From Colocasia esculenta (Eukaryota > Streptophyta > Magnoliopsida > Alismatales > Araceae): a stretch of DNA of 64,000 nt. Position 1 is the stretch's first letter, and every line of letters starts with the position of its first letter. Positions 46,124 through 58,701 of this stretch are shown here, piece after piece. Where the stretch lies: assembly GCA_014218235.1 (NCBI GenBank), contig CM024766.1, positions 70,731,207-70,795,206 on the forward strand, written 5' to 3'. A program made the position numbers and the translations under genes. The notes under the pieces are model-generated. The model saw only the letters and a program-made list of their open reading frames with translations, was not told the DNA's origin and made no database searches.

Positions 46124-49100
46124 TTTTAGATCCATCATTTTCTTGGGTGTTTTTAGATCCGTCCTTTGAATGCCCAACCAAATCCCGGGATCCAAATTGG
46201 ATTCCATCAGTTTCTACACGTCACTTTAACCCACCTGGTCGTGTCGGAGAAAACGGCACGTCGATCCGATCTCTATTTGGGATTTTGGACCCCCGGGTTG
46301 TGTGTTTTAACATTTTATATATACTTGGGTGTTTTTAGATCCGTCCTTTGAATGCCCAACCCAATCCGGAGATCCAAATTGGATTCCGCTAGTTCCCACA
46401 CGTCACTTTAACCCACTCGGTCGTGTCGGAGAAAACGGCACGTCGATCCGATCCCTATTTGGGATTTTGGACCCCCGGGTTGTGTTTTGACGCTTTAAAT
46501 ATACTTGGGTGTTTTTTAGATCCGTCAATTGAACGTCCGACCCAATCCGGGGATCCAAATTGGATTCCGTCAGTTCCCACATGTCACTTAAACCCACCAG
46601 GTCGTGTCGGAGAAAACGACACGCCGATCCGATCCCTATTTGGGATTTTGGACCTCCGGGTTGCGTGTTTTGACCATTTATATATGCTTAGCCGTGTTTT
46701 AGATCCGTCCTTTGAATGCCCAAGCCAATCCGGGGATCCAAATTGGATTTCGTCAGTTTCTACACGTCACTTTAACCCACCCGGTCGTGTCGGAGAAAAC
46801 GGCACGTCGCTCCGATCCCTATTTGGAATTTTGGACCCCCGGGTTGTGTGTTTTGACGCTTATATACTTGGGTGTTTTTAGATCCGTCCTTTGAATGCCC
46901 AACCCAATCCGGATATCCAAATTGGATTCCGTCAGTTCCCACACGTCACTTTAACCCACCCGGTCGTGTCGGAGAAAATGGCACGCCGATCCGATCCCTA
47001 TTTGGGATTTTGGACCTCCGGGTTGCGTGTTTTGACCATTTATATATGCTTGGCCGTGTTTTTAGATCCGTCCTTTGAATGCCCAACCCAATCCGGGGAT
47101 CCAAATTGGATTCCGTCAGTTTCTACATGTCACCTTAACCCACCCGGTCATGTCGGAGAAAACGGCACATCGATCCGATCCCTATTTGGGATTTTGGACC
47201 CCCGGGTTGTGTGTTTTAACCTTTTATATATATTTGGGTGTTTTTAGATCCGTCGTTTGAATGCCCAACCCAATCCGGAGATCCAAATTGGATTCCGTCT
47301 GTTCCCACACGTCACTTTAACGCACCCGGTCGTGTCGGAGAAAACGGCACGCCGATCCGATCCCTATTTGGGATTTTGGACCCCCGGGTTGCGTATTTTA
47401 ACCATTTATATATGGTTGACCGTGTTTTTAGATCGGTCCTTTGAATGCCCAACCCAATCCGGGGATCCAAATTGGATTCCGTCAATTTCTACACGTCACT
47501 TTAACCCACCCGGTCGTGTCGGAGAAAACGGCACGTCGATCCGATCCCTATTTGGGATTTTGGACCCCCGGGTTGTGTGTTTTGACGCTTTATATATACT
47601 TGGGTGTTTTTAGATCCGTCCTTTGAATGCCCAACCCAATCCGGAGATCCAAATTGGATTCCGTCAGTTCCCACACGTCACTTTAACCCACCCGGTAGTG
47701 TCGGAGAAAACGGCACTCCGATCCGATCTCTATTTGGGATTTTGGACCGCCGGGTTGCGTGTTTTGACCATTTATATATGCTTGGCCGTGTTTTTAGATC
47801 CGTCCTTTGAATGCCAAACCCAATCCGGGGATCCAAATTGGATTTCGTCAGTTTCTACACGTCACTTTAACCCACCCGGTCGTGTCGGAGAAAACGGCAC
47901 GTCGATCCGATCCCTATTTGGGATTTTGGACCCCTGGGTTGTGTGTTTTAACCTTTTATATATACTTGGGTGTTTTTAGATTCGTCTTTTGAATGCCCAA
48001 CCCAATCCGGAGATCCAAATTGGATTCCGTCAGTTCCCACACGTCACTTTAACCCACCCGGTCATGTCGGAGAACACGGCACGCCGATCTGATCCCTATT
48101 TGGGATTTTGGACCCCCGGTTGCGTGTTTTAACCATTTATATATGGTTGACCGTGTTTTTAGATCGGTCCTTTGAATGCCCAACCCAATCCAGGGATCCA
48201 AATTGCATTCCGTCAGTTTCTACACGTCACTTTAACCCACCCGGTCGTGTCGGAGAAAACGGCACGTCGATCCGATCCCTATTTGGGATTTTGGACCCCC
48301 AGGTTGTGTGTTTTGACGCTTTATATATACTTGGGTGTTTTTAGATCCGTCCTTTGAATGCCCAACCCAATCCGGAGATCCAAATTGGATTCCGTCAGTA
48401 CCCACACATCACTTTAACCCACCCGGTCGTGTCGGAAAAAACGGCACGCCGATCCGATCACTATTTGGGATTTTGGACCCCCGGGTTGCGTGTTTTGACT
48501 ATTTATATATGCTTGGGTATTTTTAGATCCGTCTTTTGAATGCCCAACCCAATCCGGAGATCCAAATTGAATTCCGTCAGTTCCCAAACGTCACTATAAC
48601 CCACCCGGTCGTGTCGGAGAAAACGGCACGCCGATCCGATCTCTATTTAGGATTTTGGACCCCCGGGTTGCGTGTTTTGACTATTTATATATGCTTGGCC
48701 GTGTTTTTAGATGCAACATTTGAATGCCCAACCCAATCCGGGGATCCAAATTGGATTCCGTCAGTTTCTACACGTCAATTTAACCCACCCGGTCGTGTCG
48801 GAGAAAACGGCACGTCGATCCGATCCCTATTTGGGATTTTGGACCCTCGGGTTGTGTGTTTTGACACTTTATATATACTTGGGTGTCTTTAGATCCGTCC
48901 TTTGAATGCCCAACCCAATCCGGAGATCCAAATTGTATTCCGTCAGTTCCCACACGTCACTTTAACCCACCCGGTCGTGTCGGAGAAAACGGCACGCCGA
49001 TCCGATCTCTATTTGGGATTTTGGACCCCCCGGGATGCGTGTTTTGACCATTTATATATGCTTAGCCGTGTTTTTAGATCCGTCCTTCGAATGCCAAACC

Positions 49101-52100
49101 CAATCCGGGGATCCAAATTGGATTCCGTCAGTTTCTACACGTCACTTTAACCCACCCGGTCGTGTCGGAGAAAACGGCACGTCGATCCGATCCCTATTTG
49201 GGATTTTGGACCCTTGGTGTGTGTTTTTAAACCTTTTATATATACTTGGGTGTTTTTAGATCCGTCTTGTTGAATGCCCAACCCAATCCGGAGATCCAAT
49301 TGGATTCCGTCAGTTCCCACACGTCACTTTAACCCACCCGGTCCGTGTCGGAGAACACGGCACGCCGATCGATCCCTATTTGGGATTTTGGACACCCCGG
49401 GTTTGCGTGTTTTAAACCATTTATATATGGTTGACCGTGTTTTTAGATCGGTCCTTTGAATGCCCAACCCAATCCAGGATCCAAATTGCATTCCGTCAGT
49501 TTCTACCCACTTTAACCCACCGGTCGTGTCGGAGAAAACGCACGTCGATCCGATCCCTATTTGGGATTTTGGACCCCCGGGTTGTGTGTTTTGACGCTTT
49601 ATATATAATTGGGTATTTTTAGATCCGTCTTTTGAATGCCCAACCCAATCCGGAGATCCAAATTGAATTCCTTCAGTTCCCAAACGTCACTATAACCCAC
49701 CCGGTCGTGTCGGAGAAAACGGCACGCCGATCCGATCTCTATTTGGGATTTTGGACCCCCGGGTTGCGTGTTTTGACCATTTATATATGCTTGGCCGTGT
49801 TTTTAGATCCATCCTTTGAATGCCCAACCCAATCCGGGGATCCAAATTGGATTCCGTCAGTTTCTACAAGTCACTTTAACACACTCGGTCGTGTCGGAGA
49901 AAACGGCACGTCGATCCGATCCCTATTTGGGATTTTGGACCCCCGGGTTGTGTGTTTTGACACTTTATATATACTTGGGTGTTTTTAGATCCGTCCTTTG
50001 AATGCCCAACCCAATCCGGAGATCCAAATTGGATTCCGTCAGTTCCCACACGTCACTTTAACCCACCCGGTCGTGTCGGAGAAAACGGCACGCCGATCCG
50101 ATCTCTATTTGGCATTTTGGACCCCCGGGATGCGTGTTTTGACCATTTATATATACTTGGCCGTGTTTTTAGATCCGTCCTTTGAATGCCAAACCCAATC
50201 CGGGGATCCAAATTGGATTCCGTCAGTTTCTACACGTCACTTTAACCCACCCGGTCGTGTCAGAGAAAACGGCACGTCGATCCGATCCCTATTTGGGATT
50301 TTGGACCCCCGGGTTGTGTGTTTTAACCTTTTATATATACTTGGGTGTTTTTAGATCCGTCTTTTGAATGCCCAACCCAATCCGGAGATCCAAATTGGAT
50401 TCCGTCAGTTCCCACACGTCACTTTAACCCACCCGGTCGTGTCGGAGAAAACGGCACGCCGATCCGATCCCTATTTGGGATTTTGGACCCCCGGCTTGCG
50501 TGTTTTAACCATTTATATATGGTTGACCGTGTTTTTAGATCGGTCCTTTGAATGCCCAACCCAATCCGAGGATCCAAATTGGATTCCGTCAGTTTCTAAA
50601 CGTCACTTTAACCCACCCGGTCGTGTCGAAGAAAACGGCACGTCGATCCGATCCCCATTTGGGATTTTGGACCCCCGGCTTGTGTGTTTTGACGCTTTAT
50701 ATATACTTGGGTGTTTTTAGATCCGTCCTTTCAATGCCCAACCCAATCCGGAGATCCAAATTGGATTCTTTCAGTTCCCACACGTCACTTTAACCCACCC
50801 GGTCGTGTCGGAGAAAATGGCACGCCGATCCGATCCCTATTTGGGATTTTGGACCTCCGGGTTGCGTGTTTTGACCATTTATATATGGTTGACCGTGTTT
50901 TTAGATCGGTCCTTTGAATGCCCAACCCAATCCGGGGATCCAAATTGGATTCCGTCAGTTTCTACACGTCACTTTAACCCACCCGGTCGTGTCGGAGAAA
51001 ACGACACGTCGATCCGATCCCTATTTGGGATTTTGGACCCCCGGGTTGTGTGTTTTGACGCTTTATATATACTTGGGTTTTTTTACATCCGTCCTTTGAA
51101 TTCCCAACCCAATCCGGAGATCCAAATTGGATTCCGTCAGTTCCCACACGTCACTTTAACCCACCCGGTCGTGTCGGAGAAAATGGCACGCCGATCCGAT
51201 CTCTATTTAGGATTTTGGACCCCCGGGTTGCGTGTGTTGACCATTTATATATGCTTGGGTGTTTTTAGATCCGTCTTTTGAATGCCCAACCAATCGGAGA
51301 TCCAAATGAATTCCGTCAGTTCCAACACGTCACTTTAACCCACCGGTCATGTCGGAGAAAACGACACGTCGATCCGATTCCTATTTGGGATTTTGGACCT
51401 CCGGGTTGTGTGTTTTAACTTTTTATATATACTTGGGTGTTTTTAGATCCGTCCTTTGAATGCCCAACACAATCCGGAGATCCAAATTGGATTCCGTCAG
51501 TTTCTACACGTCACTTTAACCCACCCGGTCGTGTCGGAGCAAACAGCACAACGATCCGATCCGTATTTGGGATTTTGGACCCCCGGGTTGTGTGTTTTGA
51601 CGCTTTATATATACTTGGGTGTTTTTAGATCCGTCCTTTGAATGCCCTACCCAATCCGGAGATCCAAATTGGATTCCTTCAGTTCCCACACGTCACTATA
51701 ATCCACCCGGTCGTGACGGAGAAAACGGCACGCCGATCCGATCTCTATTTGGGATTTTGGACCCCCGGGTTGCGTGTTTTGACCATTTATATATGCTTGG
51801 CCGTGTTTTTAGATCCGTCCTTTGAATGCCCAACCCAATCCGGGGATCCAAATTGGATTCCGTCAGTTTCTACACGTCACTTTAACCCACCGGTCGTGTC
51901 GGAGAAAACGGCACGTCGATCCGATCCCTATTTGGGATTTTGGACCCCGGGTTGTGTTTTAACCTTTTATATATACTTGGGTGTTTTTAGATCCGTCCTT
52001 TGAATGCCCAACCCAATCCGGAGATCCAAATTGGATTCCGTCAGTTCCCACACGTCACTTTAACCCACCCGGTCGTGTCGCAGAAAATGGCACGCCGATT

Positions 52101-55100
52101 CGATCCCTATTTGGGATTTTGGACCTCCGGGTTGCGTGTTTTGACCATTTATATATGCTTGGCCGTGTTTTTAGATCTGTCCTTTGAATGCCCAACCCAA
52201 TCCGGGGATCCAAATTGGATTCCGTCAGTTTCTACACGTCACTTTAACCCACCCGGTCATGTCGGAGAAAACGGCACGTCGATCCGATCCCTATTTGGGA
52301 TTTTGGACCCCCGGGTTGTGTGTTTTAACCTTTTATATATATTGGGTGTTTTTAGATCCGTCTTTTGAATGCCCAACCAATCCGGAGATCCAAATTGGAT
52401 CCGTCAGTTCTACACGTCACTTTAGCCCACCCGGTCGTGTCGGAGGAAACGGCACGTCGATCCGATCCCTATTTGGGATTTTGGACCCCCGGGTTGTGTG
52501 TTTTGACGCTTTATATATACTTGGGTGTTTTTAGATCCGTCCTTTGATTGCCCAATCCAATCCGGAGATCCAAATTGGATTCCGTCAGTTCCCACACGTC
52601 AGTATAACCCACCCTGTCGTGACGTAGAAAACGGCGCGCCGATCCGATCTCTATTTGGGATTTTGGACCCCCGGGTTGCGTGTTTTGACCATTTATATAT
52701 GCTTGGCCGTGTTTTTAGATCCGTCCTTTGAATGCCCAACCCAATCCGGGGATCCAAATTGGATTCTGTCAGTTTCTACACGTCACTTTAACCCACCCGG
52801 TCGTGTCGGAGAAAACGGCACGTCGATCCGATCCCTATTTGGGATTTTGGACCCCCGGGTTGTGTGTTTTAACCTTTTATATATACTTGGGTGTTTTTAG
52901 ATCCGTCCTTTGAATGCCCAACCCAATCCGGAGATCCAAATTGGATTCCGTCAGTTCCCACACGTCACTTTAACCCACCCGGTCGTGTCGGAGAAAACGG
53001 CACGCCGATCCGATCTCTATTTGGCATTTTGGACCCCCGGGATGCGTGTTTTGACCATTTATATATACTTGGCCGTGTTTTTAGATCCGTCCTTTGAATG
53101 CCAAACCCAATCCGGGGATCCAAATTGGATTCCGTCAGTTTCTACACGTCACTTTAACCCACCCGGTCATGTCGGAGAAAACGGCACGTCGATCCGATCC
53201 CTATTTGGGATTTTGGACCCCCGGGTTGTGTGTTTTAACCTTTTATATATATTTGGGTGTTTTTAGATCCGTCTTTTGAATGCCCAACGCAATCCGGAGA
53301 TCCAAATTGGATTCCGTCAGTTCCCACACGTCACTTTAACCCACCCGGTCGTGTCGGAGAAAACGGCACGCCGATCCGTTCCCAATTTGGGATTTTGGAC
53401 CCCCGGGTTGCGTGTTTTAACAATTTATATATGGTTGACCGTGTTTTTAGATCGGTCCTTTGAATTCCCAACCCAATCCGGGGATCCAAATTGGATTCCG
53501 TCAGTTTATACACGTCACTTTAACCCACCCGGTCGTGTCGGAGAAAACGGCACGTCGATCCGATCCCTATTTGGGATTTTGGACCCCCGGGTTGTGTGTT
53601 TTGACGCTTTATATATACTTGGGTGTTTTTAGATCCGTCCTTTGAATGCCCAACCCAATCCGGAGATCCAAATTGGATTCCGTCAATACCCACACGTCAC
53701 TTTAACCCACTCGGTCGTGTCGGAGAAAACGACACGCCGATCCGATCTCTATTTGGGATTTTGGACCCCCGGGTTGCGTGTTTTGACCATTTATATATGC
53801 TTGGCCGTGTTTTTAAATCCGTCCTTTGAATGCCAAACCCAATCCGGGGATCCAAATTGGATTCCGTCAGTTTCTACATGTCACTTTAACCCACCCGGTC
53901 GCGTCGGAGAAAACGGCACGTCGATCCGATCCCTATTTGGGATTTTTGACCCCTTGGTTTTGTTTTTTAACCTTTTATATATACTTGGGTGTTTTTAGAT
54001 CCGTCTTTTGAATGCCCAACCCAATCCGGAGATCCAAATTGGATTCCGTCAGTTCCCACACGTCACTTTAACCCACCCGGTCGTGTCAGAGAACACGGCA
54101 CGCCGATCCGATCCCTATTTGGTATTTTGGACCCCCGGGTTGCGTGTTTTAACCAGTTATATATGGTTGACCGTGTTTTTAGATCGGTCCTTTGAATGCC
54201 CAACCCAATCCAGGGATCCAAATTGGATTCCGTCAGTTTCTACACGTCACTTTAACCCACCCGGTCGTGTCGGAGAAAACGGCACGTTGATCCGATCCCT
54301 ATTTGGGATTTTGGACCCCCGGGTTGTGTGTTTTGACGCTTTATATATAATTGGGTGTTTTTAGATCCGTCCTTTCAATGCCCAACCCAATCCGGAGATC
54401 CAAATTGGATTCCGTCAGTTCCCACACATCACTTTAACCCACCCGGTCGTGTCGGAGAAAACGGCACGCCGATCCGATCTCTATTTGGGATTTTGGCCCC
54501 CCGGGTTGCGTGTTTTGACCATTTATATATGCTTGGGTGTTTTTAGATCCGTCTTTTTAATGCCCAACCCAATCCGGAGATCCAAATTGAATTCCGTCAG
54601 TTCCCACACGTCACTATAACCCACCCGGTCGTGTCGGAGAAAACGGCACGCCGATCCGATCTCTATTTGGGATTTTGGACCCACGGGTTACGTGTTTTGA
54701 CCATTTATATATGCTTGGCCGTGTTTTTAGATCCGTCCGTTGAATGCCTAACCCAATCCGGGGATCCAAATTGGATTCCGTCAGTTTCTACACGTCACTT
54801 TAACCCACCCGGTCGTGTCGGAGAAAACGGCACGTCGATCCGATCCCTATTTGGGATTTTGGAACCCCGAGTTGTGTGTTTTGACGCTTTATATATACTT
54901 GGGTGTTTTTAGATCGGTCCTTTGAATGCCCAACCCAATCTGGAGATCCAAATTGGATTCCGTCAGTTTCTACACGTCACTTTAACCCACCCGGTCGTGT
55001 CGGAGAAAACGGCACGTCGATCCGATCCCTATTTGGGATTTTGGACCCCCGGGTTGTGTGTTTTGACGCTTTATATATACTTGGGTGTTTTTAGATCCGT

Positions 55101-56380
55101 CCTTTGAATGCCCAACCCAATCCGGAGATCCAAATTGGATTCCGTCAGTTCCCACACATCACCTTAACCCACCCGGTCGTGTCGGAGAAAACGGCACGCC
55201 GATCCGATCCCTATTTGGGATTTTGGACCCCCGGGTTGTGTGTTTTGACGCTTTATATATAATTGGGTATTTTTAGATCCGTCTTTTGAATGCCCAACCC
55301 AATCCGGAGATCCAAATTGAATTCCTTCAGTTCCCAAACGTCACTATAACCCACCCGGTCGTGTCGGAGAAAACGGCACGCCGATCCGATCTCTATTTGG
55401 GATTTTGGACCCCCGGGTTGCGTGTTTTGACCATTTATATATGCTTGGCCGTGTTTTTAGATCGGTCCTTTGAATGCCCAACCAATCCGAGGATCCAAAT
55501 GGATTCCGTCAGTTTCTAAACGTCACTTAAACCACCCCCGGTCGTGTCAAAGAAAACGGCACGTCGATCCGATCCCCATTTGGATTTTGGACCCCCGGTT
55601 GTGTGTTTGAGCTTTATATATACTTGGGTGTTTTTAGATCCGTCCTTTCAATGCCCAACCAATCCGGAGATCCAAATTGGATTCTTTCAGTTCCCACAGT
55701 CACTTAACCCACCGGTCGTGTCGGAGAAAATGGCACGCCGATCCGATCTCTATTTAGGATTTTGGACCCCCGGGTTGCGTGTGTTGACCATTTATATATG
55801 CTTGGGTGTTTTTAGATCCGTCTTTTGAATGCCCAACCCAATCCGGAGATCCAAATTGAATTCCGTCAGTTCCAACACGTCACTTTAACCCACCCGGTCA
55901 TGTCGGAGAAAACGACACGTCGATCCGATTCCTATTTGGGATTTTGGACCTCCGGGTTGTGTGTTTTAACTTTTTATATATACTTGGGTGTTTTTAGATC
56001 CGTCCTTTGAATGCCCAACACAATCCGGAGATCCAAATTGGATTCCGTCAGTTTCTACACGTCACTTTAACCCACCCGGTCGTGTCGGAGCAAACAGCAC
56101 AACGATCCGATCCGTATTTGGGATTTTGGACCCCCGGGTTGTGTGTTTTGACGCTTTATATATACTTGGGTGTTTTTAGATCCGTCCTTTGAATGCCCTA
56201 CCCAATCCGGAGATCCAAATTGGATTCCTCAGTTCCCACACGTCACTATAATCCACCCGGTCGTGACGGAGAAAACGGCACGCCGATCCGATCTCTATTT
56301 GGGATTTTGGACCCCCGGGTTGCGTGTTTTGACCATTTATATATGCTTGGCCGTGTTTTTAGATCCGTCCTTTGAATGCC
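46124..56380. repeat. satellite array, 182/184-bp monomers in a 366-bp dimer
   Basis: About 56 monomers head to tail. Type A (182 bp) has GGGGATCC, TTTCTACACGTC, GTCGATCC and a TTTATATATACTTGGGTG end. Type B (184 bp) has GGAGATCC, TTCCCACACGTC, GCCGATCC and TATATATGCTTGGCCGTG. They alternate; anchor positions 47064, 47246, 47430 and 47612 give steps of 182, 184 and 182. B has two subtypes (GCTTGGCCGTG and GGTTGACCGTG) that in places alternate to give 732 bp. The repeated 61-, 68- and 118-codon frames arise because 366 is a multiple of three; they are not genes. The left edge (46124-46160) is a partial monomer joined to CACTA DNA, and the right edge is cut by TGTTGG at 56381. Confidence 0.93.
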
Positions 56381-56953
56381 TGTTGGAACGCGGAATTTTT
56401 CTTCTTTTTAATTTCTTTTCGATCCACCTCTCCTATCTTCGGATGGATCTTTGCGTGGGGCGTGCCAGACTGTTTGCGAGAAACAGACAAAGATTATTTT
56501 ATGAGGAGTATTGGGTGCGAACCCTGATACCCTCGAATTTCATTTCCTTTATTTCCGCGTGCGCTCGCGTTCAGGGCGATTGGAGTGGTCGTGTACTGGA
56601 CCGTTCCCCACCGACCGAAGTCGATGTTTCATTTACATCGAGTATAACACTCGAATACCTTCGAATGCGTAATGTTTGTTAAAAGACCGTATGCCGAAAT
56701 TTAAAGAAGAAAAGGCAGATGACAAATGAATTTCCACAATTTTATTCAAGCATGCTCATGTCATTTATATTTATGACATGACGTTTACATTTACATGTAC
56801 GCCTTTAGTGGGGTTTTGTACCTCCACTGGGCGTGTATGTAACAAGCCAAGTACATGACGTCGACGACAGGGTGTATGTGCCTCCGTCGGACGTTTACAC
56901 GATGTGGTACATATGTGTTACCAGTGGGGTGTTTGTGCCTCCACAGATTAACA

Positions 56954-57271
56954 TGCCTCAGCGTGTGTCTTTTTACGACACCGGAGGACTTAAACATATG
57001 TGCCTCGACGTGCGTCGTTTTACGACACCGGAGGGCTTAAGTACATGCCTCGACGTGCGTCGTTTTATGACGCCGGAGGATTTTAAGTACATGCCTCGAC
57101 GTACGTCGTTTTATGACGCCGGAGGACTTAAGTACATGCCTCGACGTACGTCGTTTTATGACGCCGGAGGACTTAAGTACATGCCTCGACGTGCGTCGTT
57201 TTATGACGCCGGAGGACTTAAGTACATGCCTCGACGTGCGTCGTTTTATGACACCGGAGGACTTAAGTACA
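56954..57271. repeat. 45-bp minisatellite, seven units
   Basis: Units start at 56954, 57001, 57046, 57092, 57137, 57182 and 57227. The core is TGCCTCGACGTGCGTCG followed by TTTTATGACGCCGGAGG. The outer units are degenerate and further decayed units lie upstream to about 56800. As 45 is divisible by three, it supports a 228-codon frame (56833-57519) repeating a 15-residue unit, which I regard as incidental. Confidence 0.88.
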
Positions 57272-57519
57272 TGTGCCGAGAGTCATGTGACAACCTGTGG
57301 TGTGTCCCTACGACGTGGCGCAATGCAGCCCGAACGCCGAGGACGGAACACCAACGGGTGTCGGCACGTGCGGCCTATTTAAGCTCACGCACGGATCACG
57401 CTCAGACAGACTCGGAGCTTGGGCCGAGATGGCGCTTTGGGCCGATTCGCGTCGGTGTCTGCTTGTCCGTGACCTTGGGGACTGCCTCTTTGAATGGGGG
57501 TATGCCCCCCTATTTATAG

Positions 57520-58065
57520 GATTTGAGGGGGGCATACCGGCGGGGGTACCCTCCCCGGCGGAGGTCTCCGGCGCGAGCGTCGAGGCAGGGGCGCGAACCG
57601 GCGGGGATGTCCGAGAGAGAGAGCGAACTGGCGAGGGGGGTCGCCAGTCAGGTACCTGACCGGCGCCCCTCTTGGCTAGCAGAGGGGGCCGCCAGTCAGG
57701 GACCTGACCGGCGGCCCTCCCTGCTGCGCAGGGGGCCGAACCGGCCCCCCCCCCCCTTGCGCGGGGCAGGGGCCGAACCGGCGGCCCCCCCTGCGCGGGG
57801 CAGGGGGCCGAACCGGCGCCCCTGGCCCGCGGGGCCCGCGGGGGGGTCGAACCGGCGGCCCCCCCTGCGCGGGGCAGGGGCCGAACCGGCGCCCCTGGCC
57901 CGCGGGGCCGCGGGGGGGTCGAACCGGCGGCCCCCCCCTGCTCGCGGGGCCCGCGGGGGCTACCGGCGGCCCCCCCCTGCATGCGGGGCCCGCGGGGGGG
58001 CTAACCGGCGCCCCCTTGGGGGGGGTCGAACCGGCGGCCCCCCTCACTGGCGAGGGGGGTGACCG
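57520..58065. repeat. GC-rich low-complexity block (CCGGCGGCCCCCC / GGGGCAGGGGCCG)
   Basis: Imperfect tandem repeats about 25-70 bp long of GAACCGGCGGCCCCCC with GCGCGGGGCAGGGG, containing many runs of four to nine C or G on both strands. Long overlapping open frames on both strands are a composition effect. The stretch could form G-quadruplexes on either strand. Confidence 0.8.
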
Positions 58066-58098
58066 GCGCCCCCCTTGGGGCCTCTCTGGCCCACCACC

Positions 58099-58106
58099 TA
58101 TTTAAG
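58099..58106 (+). promoter_or_regulatory. candidate TATA box of the GC-rich element
   Basis: TATTTAAG in CACCACCTATTTAAGGGTGGG, directly after the GC-rich block and about 600 bases before the first long coding frame. Similar boxes at 57375 and 57508 are alternatives. Confidence 0.4.
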
Positions 58107-58701
58107 GGTGGGCTCACTCCATTCCGTCATTTTTCCCGTGATCTCCGGGAGGAAATTGGGGAGAGAGCTCTGTGGGCCTCCCTTGGTTGTCGGTCGACGC
58201 CCGCGGACGTGCGCACGTGCACCGTTCGCGCTTCTTCGGCCGTCCACGTGCATTTGTCCTCGTTTTTGAGGAACACGTGCATTTGATCGCTCGGAACTCA
58301 TCGGCTTCGGGCGCGACTCCGCACTCCGCCTCGGACGTGATTTCTTGACATCCGGGGTACGTACTCTTCGCCGACGAAGACTCCTCGGGCTTCTCCCGCT
58401 TCCGGGCCGCCAGAGTTTAGCGCGGATACTCGGACTTGTTGGTTTCCGACGTCCGAGCGGGGATCGGGAGTTTATTCCCGATTCTCTTAGGGCGTATCCG
58501 TCGCCCGGGTTTTGTTTAGGCCCCGATATTTTTTCGGGTTCAACAAATGCCCCCCACGGATATCCGTCGGAGGCGAAGACGACGGCGGGTATCCCGTGGC
58601 GCCTTCGAGATGGATTCCTTTCCCCTCACGGTTGCTCTTCCCCGTCCTTTCTGCAACGTTCTTTCGTCTGACGGTGCATTATTTATTTAACAGGGTCAGC
58701 T

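Larger units (their letters stand above)
56381..58547 (+). repeat. putative LTR (TGTTGG...TCAACA) of a GC-rich retroelement
   Basis: Starts TGTTGGAACG at the satellite edge and could end GGGTTCAACA at 58547, a fair terminal inverted match. Inside are a 45-bp minisatellite, a very GC-rich block and several TATTTAAG or TATTTATA boxes. A primer site is not recognised after 58547 (AATGCCCCCC follows), and no second copy is in the window, so LTR status is inference from end structure and from the retroelement-like ORF downstream. Confidence 0.5.

Noticed and set aside
45357..56380. CRISPR-like array
   Set aside because: Repeats are contiguous 182/184-bp monomers with no unique spacers, in a plant nuclear context.
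46147..56682. Dozens of overlapping 60-170-codon plus-strand frames in the satellite (MFLDPSFECPTQSGD..., MNAQPNPEIQIGF...)
   Set aside because: They repeat with the 366-bp dimer, exist in two frames at once and persist because 366 is divisible by three; no domain, start context or selection signal.
56833..57519. 228-codon frame with a 15-residue repeat
   Set aside because: Product of the 45-bp minisatellite inside a putative LTR; two frames are open in the same place.
57308..58062. Long Pro/Gly/Ala/Arg frames on both strands
   Set aside because: Composition artefact of C/G-run repeats; open on both strands simultaneously.
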